Positions 57,130 through 64,000 of a DNA stretch of 64,000 nucleotides are shown here, one piece after another. The translations under genes and the position numbers were made by a program. Numbering within the stretch: the first letter of the stretch is position 1; every line of letters starts with the position of its first letter. Source of the DNA: Ahaetulla prasina (Eukaryota > Chordata > Lepidosauria > Squamata > Colubridae); contig NC_080546.1 in the NCBI RefSeq assembly GCF_028640845.1, positions 73,603,551-73,667,550 on the forward strand, read 5' to 3'. The notes beneath the pieces were generated by a model, which did not search any database, had not been told where the DNA came from, and saw only the letters and a program-made list of their open reading frames with translations.

Positions 57130-57200
57130 TGTCATGACCCAAGAAGACCCTCTTTCTTCCCAAATAATTAAGATGGGATATGGAGGATACCCTTGATAAG

Positions 57201-57230
57201 CCCCTTGATATCATTCGCGATATCAAGGGG
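57201..57230. repeat. 12-bp hairpin upstream of array A promoter
   Basis: CCCCTTGATATC and its reverse complement surround ATTCGC. The same hairpin is kept at 59570-59599 in array B. Confidence 0.9.
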
Positions 57231-57260
57231 AGGAAAGCTAGGGATCATCTAGGGGTCACC

Positions 57261-57355
57261 CTCAACCTGCTAGATGTCCAAAGAACCTAACCAAGATTAA
57301 GGCTGATCAACTTTATTTTTTGATTGGCTAAGTCTGCCACTGAGCTTGGTTTTTT
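57261..57355. repeat. Palindrome-boundary repeat, copy 1
   Basis: CTCAACCTGCTAGATGTCC through CACTGAGCTTGGTTTTTTTT. Direct copy at 57736-57839 and inverted copy at 59445-59541. It marks the inner edge of the arms. Confidence 0.85.
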
Positions 57356-57358
57356 TTA

Positions 57359-57391
<33 letters not shown>

Positions 57392-57735
57392 TTATTATGA
57401 TTATTTTTGCTCTTAGCTCCACTCTGCTTTATCTCCTCCACTCTGCTTTATCTCCTCCACTCTGCTTTATCTCCTCCATTCAGTTCCAAACTTTTCTGCT
57501 GTCATCTCCTCCACTCTGCTTTATCTCCTCCATTCAGTTCCAAACTTTTCTGCTGTCATCTCCTCCACTCCTTTCTCTCTCTTCTCTCAGCTCAGCATTA
57601 TTCATCTGTTGGACTGGATAAATTTTATAGGGCTGATTTTAATATTTATATTTCATTTTTGATGGATGTGAAAGATTATTTTAATGATATGAGATATCCT
57701 GAAACCCCCTGATCCTTTAGATACGGGAATAATTT
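57356..57735. repeat. Palindrome spacer: duplicated leader fragments
   Basis: After a (TTA)n tract come tandem copies of CTCCACTCTGCTTTATCTCC and CATTCAGTTCCAAACTTTTC. These derive from the leader region of the arrays (compare 59920-59975 in reverse). Confidence 0.75.
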
Positions 57736-58039
57736 TTTTATTCAACCTGCTAGATGTCCAAAGAACCTAACCAAGATTAAGGCTGATCAACTTTATTTTT
57801 GATTGGCTAAGTCTGCCACTGAGCTTGGTTTTTTAATTATTATTATTTTATTATGAGATATGAGATATGATATATGAGATGAGATGAGATATATGAGATA
57901 TGAGATATGAGATATGAGATATGAGATATATGAGATATGAGATATATGAGATATATGAGATATATGAGATATGAGATATATGAGATATATGAGATATGAG
58001 ATATATGAGATATGACATACTGAAGTGGTGTAGGGTTTC
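57736..58039. repeat. Boundary repeat copy 2 and (GATAT)n-type tract
   Basis: The copy of 57261-57355 is followed by about 160 bp of ATATGAGATATATGAGATAT-type repeats. The inverted counterpart is shorter at 59300-59335 (ATATCATATCTCATATATCT). Confidence 0.85.
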
Positions 58040-58200
58040 CTGCCTGGGCAGGAATAGAAAATATAGAGTGGAATGGAATGGAATGGAAGGGACCTTGAAG
58101 GACTTCTAGTCCAGCCCCCTGCGCACCCACGATTTCTGAAGCCAAGCTATTCCACTGGTTAATTGTTCTCACTGTTAGGAAGTTTCTCCTTAATTCCACT
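58040..58200 (-). mobile_element. CR1 LINE 3' fragment
   Basis: The minus strand encodes [17 protein letters not shown] and ends near GGAAGGGACCTTGAAGGACT. Its 3' flank recurs inverted at 59225-59300. Confidence 0.7.
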
Positions 58201-58334
58201 CTAGAGATTCATTTAACAATGGTGGCAAGAAAGGTCATAAAATGGGGCAAAACTCACTTAAGAACCATCTCGCTTAGCAACCTAAATTTTGGTCTTGATT
58301 GTGGTCGCAAGTCAAGGGTTATCTGCATTTTAGT
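58201..58334. mobile_element. TIR element fragment (AGGTAGTCCTC family)
   Basis: ACTTAAGAACCATCTCGCTT and GATTGTGGTCGCAAGTCAAG match the right part of the 7893 element. Confidence 0.5.
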
Positions 58335-58915
58335 TTCATTGCAGATCATGCAGAATCTCTTCCTTTGTGAGATGGACAATCCTTTAACTTAGATGAATAA
58401 AGAAATAAAGTTTGTTTTGAAGTGTGTGATTTTTGTGATTCAACGCAGCTTTTGGTTTCAGAGCTGCGTTTGCTCCAGTGGCTTTAAACACCAGCAGCTT
58501 TTTAATTTTAGAGTTTCTTGATCTCTTCAGCTTTGAACAACCTTCACGGCATCAGATCTCCCTACAATCAGTTTTGCACCTCCCAATTCCTTCTTTGTTA
58601 TGGGGTTACACGGTACATCAAGGTGTCTGCTGTTTCTCCAGAGATTTAAGCTGCCATTCACTTGCTGGACATTTTCTGGATTGGACAAAAATAGTTTCAT
58701 TACTGGAAGAGACTTTAGACATGAAATAAATGATAATAAGTCAAACAAGAATATGAAATCGTGTTACGTTCAGGGTCCCACCGTCTAACAGAGGTATACC
58801 CTATTAATAATGTCTTTGGATATTTTGAATGCCTTCGCTGAACATAATTATCTGCTGTTTCCACGAGTCACAACTATTGTCTTCATAAGATGAACTTTGA
58901 ACTGAGTAGAATTCT
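58335..58915. other. Unique centre of the palindrome spacer
   Basis: No gene or repeat recognised. Frames open for 60-83 codons on both strands lack recognisable domains. Confidence 0.45.
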
Positions 58916-59260
58916 CCAATTATTTCAGAATAATAGAGTTGGAAGGGACCTTGGAGGTCTCCTAGTCCAACCCCTAGCTCAGGCAGATGACCCTACAATC
59001 ATCTCAGACAAATGGTTATGCAATCTCCTCTTAAAAGCTTCCAGTGTTGGAGTTTCAGCTTTAACTTTAACTTCTGAAGGCAAGCTGTCCCACTGATTGA
59101 AAGTTCTAACTGTAAAAAAATTTCATCATTGGAGGTTTTTAAGAATAAACTAGACAGCCACTTATCTGAAATACTATAGATTCTCCTGCTTGAGCAGGGG
59201 GCTGGATTAGAAGACCTTCAAAGTCCCTTCCCTTCCCTTCCATTCTATTCTATATTTTCT
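58916..59260. mobile_element. CR1 LINE 3' ends in opposite orientations
   Basis: 58925-59115 is minus-strand (GTTGGAAGGGACCTTGGAGG at the end). 59118-59255 is plus-strand (TTCATCATTGGAGGTTTTTA to AAGTCCCTTCCCTTCC). Confidence 0.6.
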
Positions 59261-59409
59261 AATCCTGCCCAGGCACGAAACCCTACACCACTTCAGTATA
59301 TCATATCTCATATATCTCATATCTCATAATAATAAAAGCTATATCCTATTGTTTTCATTATATCAAATTAAAGGATACTTTTCGTATATATGCTTATATG
59401 ATATGTAGT

Positions 59410-59441
<32 letters not shown>

Positions 59442-59444
59442 TAA
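59261..59444. repeat. Inverted inner arm and AT microsatellites
   Basis: 59225-59335 is the reverse complement of the 58010-58080 flank. It is followed by (TA)n and (ATA)n at 59410-59440. Confidence 0.7.
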
Positions 59445-59541
59445 AAAAAACCAAGCTCAGTGGCAGACTTAGCCAATCAAAAAATAAAGTTGATCAGCCT
59501 TAATCTTGGTTAGGTTCTTTGGACATCTAGCAGGTTGAGGG
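59445..59541. repeat. Palindrome-boundary repeat, inverted copy
   Basis: It begins AAAAAAAACCAAGCTCAGTG and is the reverse complement of 57261-57355. Confidence 0.88.
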
Positions 59542-59569
59542 TGACCCCTAGATGACCCCTAGCTTTCCT

Positions 59570-59599
59570 CCCCTTGATATCGCGAATGATATCAAGGGG
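59570..59599. repeat. 12-bp hairpin upstream of array B promoter
   Basis: CCCCTTGATATC and its reverse complement surround GCGAAT. The inverted arm carries the same structure at 57201-57230. Confidence 0.9.
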
Positions 59600-59715
59600 C
59601 TTATCAAGGGTATCCTCCATATCCCATCTTAATTATTTGGGAAGAAAGAGGGTCTTCTTGATGACTGATCAGCTGTCCCACATGAGAACATAATGCTGTC
59701 CCAGCCCTGGGGAAG

Positions 59716-59726
59716 ATATATAAAGG
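59716..59726 (+). promoter_or_regulatory. Array B TATA box
   Basis: ATATATAAAGG, in the context CCCTGGGGAAG-TATA, is identical to array A. The CRE-like box is not kept: the site reads GATGACTGATCAGCTG, so the TGACATCA is lost. Confidence 0.7.
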
Positions 59727-60001
59727 CAACAGGGATGAGAGTGGAGCTGTGGAGAGTTGAGGAGAGGACAGTGGAGGATAGTTTAGTTGAGTTGCTTTGA
59801 GCGGAGTGGAGGAGAAAGGAGTGGAGGAGATAAAAGCAGAGTGGAGCTAAGAGCAAAGCCGAGCAAAATGGATGATATAAAAGCAGAGAGAGCGAAGCAG
59901 AGTAGAGGAGACACGAGTAGAGCAGAGTGGAGGAGATGACAGCAGAAAAGTTTGGAACTGAATGGAGGAGATAAGAATGGAGAAGAGCGGAGTTGAGTGG
60001 A

Positions 60002-60002
60002 T

Positions 60003-60046
<44 letters not shown>

Positions 60047-60063
60047 TGGAGATAGACAGACAG
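60002..60063. repeat. (GATA)n microsatellite in the array B leader
   Basis: About 11 GATA units and three GACA units sit where array A has (GAA)n, just before the first ATG (60135). Confidence 0.93.
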
Positions 60064-60134
60064 ATGGGAGCACCAAGGACCATTCCTTTCTTGGTAGGAT
60101 CCCCTTCCCTCCAACACTCACTCTTCATGAAAGG

Positions 60135-60997
60135 ATGGATTGCATACTGAAAAAGTTGCCCTACCTGAAGAAGGACAGCAAGGAGTCCCATCCAATGATC
60201 AACAATAATGACCTGCATCGGTAGGGCAACCAGGAAGTCCTTCTTTGACTCCCATTCACAAAGTTCCTCAGCCGCTCAGCGAACCATTCTTCCCTCTGAT
60301 TGTGACGTCTTCCCAAATTCCATTGGAGGTCAGGAAGAAGGTTCGGCCTCCAGCGCTGGTGCTGCCTTATTTGGCCCAGAAGACTACTGTCAGAGCACCT
60401 CCGAGGCCTCTTCAGACGGAGATCAAGCCTGGCCTGAAAAAGCCCACACCCTTGCCAAGGAGGCCCGAGAGGGAAAAGCCTGAGTGGGAAAGGCCTCTGA
60501 TTGTGACGTCTTCCCCAGTTCCAAGGAGGTAAGGAAGAAGGTTCAGCCTCCAGCACTGGTGCTGCCTGATTTGGCCCAGAAGACTACTGTCGGGGTGCCT
60601 ACGAGGCCTCTTCATACGGAGATCAAGCCTGGCCTGAAAGAGCCCACACCCTTGCCAAGGAGGCCCGAGAGGGAGAGGGAAAGGCCTCTGATTGTGACGT
60701 CTTCCCCAGTTCCATTGGAGGTCAGGAAGAAGGTTCAGCCTCCAGTGCTGGTGCTGCCTGATTTGGCCCAGAAAATTACTGTCAGGAAGCCTCCAAGGCC
60801 TCCTCAGACGGAGAACAAGCCTGGCCTGAAAGAGCCCATACCCTTGCCAAGGAGGCCCGACAGGGAAAGGCCTCTGATTGTGACGTCTTCCCCAGTTCCA
60901 TTGGAGGTCAGGAAGAAGATTATATGCCTAGGCTGCTGCGTGCAATTCATGAAACTGGTTGTGTTGACTTCCAAACAAATCGAAGAAGTTTTCCTCG
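60135..60997 (+). pseudogene. Main exon of the proline-rich repeat gene, array B
   Basis: ATG at 60135 (AAGGATGG context) gives MDCILKKLPYLKKDSKES and a TAG after NNNDLHR. Repeat 1 is open at 60245-60505 in another frame. A one-base loss near 60525 shifts to the frame that stays open to 61023. That frame holds units with VQPPALVLPDLAQKTTV, PTPLPRRPERERERPLIVTS, VQPPVLVLPDLAQKITVRKP and the Cys segment IICLGCCVQFMKLVVLTSKQ, then donor CTCG|GTGAGT at 60998. The repeats are rich in Pro, Lys and Arg, with PLPRRPER SH3-ligand-like motifs. Function unknown. Either a pseudogene, or consensus errors hide the frame. Three repeats plus the partial one before the Cys segment. Confidence 0.6.
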
Positions 60998-61105
60998 GTG
61001 AGTTTCAAAGTTTCCTCACTTGAAGCGGTGATTTTTCCCCCAGAGGCTCTGTCGCTGATCAGGATTAGTTCTCACGGTCGATCCTGGAAATCACTTGCTT
61101 TCTGA

Positions 61106-61212
61106 TTTCTTTTCCGGTCTCTGGGTTCTGCAAGCTAATTGTGAAGCCTGGGTGGTTAAGGCTGCAGCTGACACAGTGGAAGAAATCTTTTGGCAGTGTG
61201 GCCATCGGATCA
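61106..61212 (+). pseudogene. Truncated terminal exon of array B
   Basis: It encodes NCEAWVVKAAADTVEEIFWQ and CGHRIKPGL and then jumps into repeat sequence at GGTCTT. The acceptor that is CTTTTAAG|G in array A reads CTTTTCCG|G here, so normal splicing is lost, and the last 25 codons with the stop are gone. Confidence 0.65.
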
Positions 61213-64000
61213 AGCCGGGTCTTGCCTCTGATTGTGACATCTTCCCCAGTTCCATTGGAGGTCAAGAAGAAGGTTCGGCCTCCAGCGCTGGTGCTGCCTG
61301 ATTTGGCCCAGAAGACTACTGTCAGGACACCTTCGAGGCCTCCTCAGACGGAGATCAAGCCTGGCCTAAAAGAGCCCCCTCCCTTGCCAAGGAGGCCTGG
61401 GAGGGAAAGGCCTCTGATTGTGAAGTCTTCCCAGTTCCATTGGAGGTCAGGAAGAAGGTTCAGCCTCCAGCGCTGGTGCTGGCTGAAGACTGTCAGGACG
61501 CCTGAGGCCTCCTCAGACGGAGATCAAAAGAGCCTGAAAGAGTCCCTTGCCAAGGAGGCCTGAGAGGAAAGGCTCTGATTGTGACGTCTTCCCAGTTCCT
61601 TGGAGGTCAGGAAGAAGGTTCAGCCTCAGCGCTGGTGCTGCCTGATTGGCCCAGAAGACTACTGTCAGGACGCCTCTGAAGCCTCCTCAGACGGAGATCA
61701 AGCCTGGCCTGAAAGAGCCCCCTCCCTTGCCAAGGAGACCTGAGAGGGAAAGGCCTCTGATTGTGGAGTCTTCCCAGTTCCATTGGAGGGCAGGAAGAAG
61801 TTCAGCCTCCAGCTGGTGCTGCCTGAAGACTACTGTCAGGACACCTGAGGCCTCCTCAGAGAGATCAAAAGAGCCCCTGAAAGAGCCCTCTCCATTGCCA
61901 AGGAGACCTGAGAGGGAAATGCCTCTGATTGTGACGTCTTCCCAGTTCCATTGGAGGTCAGGAAGAAGGTTCAGCCTCCAGCGCTGGTGCTGCCTGATAT
62001 GGCCCAGAAGACTACTGTCAGGACGCCTCCGAGGCCTCCTCAGACGGAGATCAAAAAGAGCCCCCTGAAAGAGCCCCCTCCCTTGCCAAGGAGGCCTGAG
62101 AGGGAAAGGCCTCTGATTGTGAGCCTTCCCAGTTCCATTGGAGGTCAGGAAGAAGGTTCAACCTCAAGCACTGGTGCTGCCTGAAGACTACTGTCAGGAC
62201 GCCTGAGGCCTCAGACAGAGATCAAGCCTGGTCTGAAAGAGCCTCCCTGCCAAGGAGACCTGAGAGGAAAGGCCTCTGATTGTGAGTCTTCCCAGTTCCA
62301 TTGGAGGTCAGGAAGAAGGTTCAGCCTCAGCTGGTGCTGCCTGATTGGGCCCAGAAGACTACTGTCAGGACGCCTCTGAGGCCTCCTCAGACGGAGATCA
62401 AGCCTGGCCTGAAAGAGCCCCCTCCCTTGCCAAGGAGACCTGAGAGGGAAAGGCCTCTGATTGTGAAGTCTTCCCAGTTCCATTGGAGGTCAGGAAGAAG
62501 GTTCAACCTCAAGCACTGGTGCTGCCTGAAGACTACTGTCAGGACGCCTCCGAGGCCTCCTCAGACGGAGATCAAAAAGAGCCCCCTGAAAGAGCCCCCT
62601 CCCTTGCCAAGGAGGCCTGAGAGGGAAAGGCCTCTGATTGTGACGTCTTCCCCAGTTCCGTTGGAGGTCAGGAAGAAGGTTCAGCCTCCAGCGCTGGTGC
62701 TGCCTGAAGACTACTGTCAGGACGCCTCCGAGGCCTCCTCAGACGGAGATCAAAAAGAGCCCCCTGAAAGAGCCCCCTCCCTTGCCAAGGAGGCCTGAGA
62801 GGGAAAGGCCTCTGATTGTGAGCCTTCCCAGTTCCATTGGAGGTCAGGAAGGTTCAGCCCAGCGCTGGTGCTGATCCCAGAAGACTACTGTCAGGACGCC
62901 TGAGGCCTCAGACGGAGATCAAGCCTGGCCTGAAAGAGCCTCCTTGCCAAGGAGACCTGAGAGGAAAGGCCTCTGATTGAGTCTTCCCAGTTCCATTGGA
63001 GGTCAGGAAGAAGTTCAGCCTCCAGCTGGTGCTGATTGGCCCAGAAGACTACTGTCAGGATGCCTCAGGCCTCCTCAGAGGAGATCAAGAGCCCCTGAAA
63101 GAGCCCCTCCTGCCAAGGAGGCCTGAGAGGAAAGGCCTGATTGTGAGCCTTCCCAGTTCCATTGGAGGTCAGAAGAAGGTTCAGCCTCCAGCACTGGTGC
63201 TGCCTGAAGACTACTGTCAGGATGCCTCCAAGGCCTCCTCAGGAGATCAAGCCTGAAAGAGCCTCCCTGCCAAGGAGACCTGAGAGGAAAGGCTCTGATT
63301 GTGAAGTCTTCCCAGTTCCATTGGAGGTCAGGAAGGTTCAACCTCAGCACTGGTGCTGCCCAGAAGACTACTGTCAGGACGCCTAGGCCTCCTCAGACGG
63401 AGATCAAGAGCCCCTGAAAGAGCCCCTCCTTGCCAAGGAGGCCTGAGAGGAAAGGCCTCTGATTGTGACGCCTTCCCAGTTCCATTGGAGGTCAGGAAGG
63501 TTCAGCCTCCAGCGCTGGTGCTGCCTGATTGGCCCAGAAGACTACTGTCAGACGCCTCAGGCCCCCTCAGACAGAGCTCAAGCCTGGCCTAAAAGAGCCC
63601 CCTCCCTTGCCAAGGAGGCCTGGGAGGGAAAGGCCTCTGATTGTGAAGTCTTCCCAGTTCCATTGGAGGTCAGGAAGAAGGTTCAGCCTCCAGCGCTGGT
63701 GCTGCCTGAAGACTACTGTCAGGACGCCTCCAAGGCCTCCTCAGACGGAGATCAAGCCTGGCTGAAAGAGCCCTTGCCAAGGAGGCCTGAGAGGAAAGGC
63801 CTCTGATTGTGAAGTCTTCCAGTTCCATTGGAGGTCAGGAAGGTTCAACCTCAGCACTGGTGCTGAAGACTACTGTCAGGGCCTGAGGCCTCCTCAGACG
63901 GAGATCAAGCCTGAAAGAGCCCCTCCTGCCAAGGAGCCTGAGAGGAAAGGCCTCTGATTGTGACGCCTTCCCAGTTCCATTGGAGGTCAGGAAGAAGTTC
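61213..64000 (+). repeat. Tandem array of about 17 units of the 186-bp proline-rich coding repeat
   Basis: A CCATTGGAGGTCAGGAAG landmark recurs at about 61249, 61438, 61600, 61780, 61948, 62137, 62298, 62483, 62658, 62836, 62994, 63160, 63319, 63482, 63659, 63827 and 63980. Spacing is 153-189 bp. The full unit encodes PLIVTSSPVPLEVRKKV, QPPALVLPDLAQKTTVR, TPPRPPQTEIKPGLKEP and PPLPRRPERER (62 aa). Most units have lost 1-20 bases, so no frame stays open for more than about three units. Losses often remove one copy of a short direct repeat. The array continues beyond the window. Confidence 0.85.

Noticed and set aside
56684..57171. Ser/Leu/Phe-rich open frames and an Arg/Glu-rich antisense frame
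   Set aside because: Translation of the (TTC)n microsatellite in the array A leader.
60221..60279. A 59-bp intron (GTAGGG to CTCAG) in the array B main exon that would bridge the TAG and restore frame
   Set aside because: The phase works in B, but copies A1 and A2 do not support it and the intron is shorter than usual for vertebrates. A point change from TGG, as kept in A2, explains the stop better.
61213..64000. CRISPR-like array
   Set aside because: Units are contiguous without spacers, encode a peptide repeat, and the genome is vertebrate.

Overview
The window looks like snake or other squamate nuclear DNA. It is AT-rich and intron/intergenic in character, and it is packed with non-LTR retrotransposon fragments, tRNA-derived SINEs, hAT and Tc1-type elements and microsatellites. 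Several LINE 3' ends run into (ATTCT)n tracts (15345-15436, 39327-39349, 50225-50249), an association reported for snake CR1-type LINEs. No bacterial features, rRNA genes or CRISPR arrays are present.

The host genes that stand out are four very small, intact, two-exon genes on the minus strand, spread over 18 kb: G1 24799-25121, G2 32754-33035, G3 37542-37802 and G4 42626-42915. G2 and G3 encode arginine-rich protamines of 54 and 57 aa (56% and 49% Arg). G1 (56 aa) and G4 (54 aa) are diverged basic relatives. All four have one short intron (87-152 bp) in the same phase and place, just after a run of basic residues. All four have a CTGTCAATAAA polyadenylation region. Three have a TATA-like box with a CRE-like element upstream. 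G1-G3 also share a conserved 5'UTR block. This is a tandem protamine locus, comparable with the PRM1-PRM2-PRM3-TNP2 cluster of mammals. The products should replace histones and pack DNA in sperm heads.

From about 52.8 kb to the end lies a second gene family that I do not recognise. It consists of a proline- and basic-rich protein built from a repeated block of about 62 residues (186 bp), with a distinct N-terminus, a Cys-containing segment and a separate terminal exon. Its copies form a large palindrome. A minus-strand array (54458-57350, three main-exon copies plus terminal exon) faces away from a plus-strand array (59445-64000+), with a roughly 2 kb spacer between them. Both arms keep a TATA promoter and a hairpin; the minus arm also keeps a CRE-like box. 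Most repeat units carry small indels, so the copies are either decaying or badly resolved in the assembly. A third terminal exon lies at 52792-52905.

Everything between is mobile-element debris. It includes an L1 ORF1-only element (1329-4433), L2/CR1-type and CR1-L3-type LINE 3' ends, solo LTRs with target duplications (21849-22438, 46951-47572), hAT MITEs with clean 8-bp duplications (8473, 14638, 27848), a Tc1-like element split by a LINE (38112-39622), an L1 inserted in a LINE (44467-46123), a SINE inserted in CR1 (41292-41643) and inverted Penelope-like ends with hammerhead-like motifs (33607-33839).
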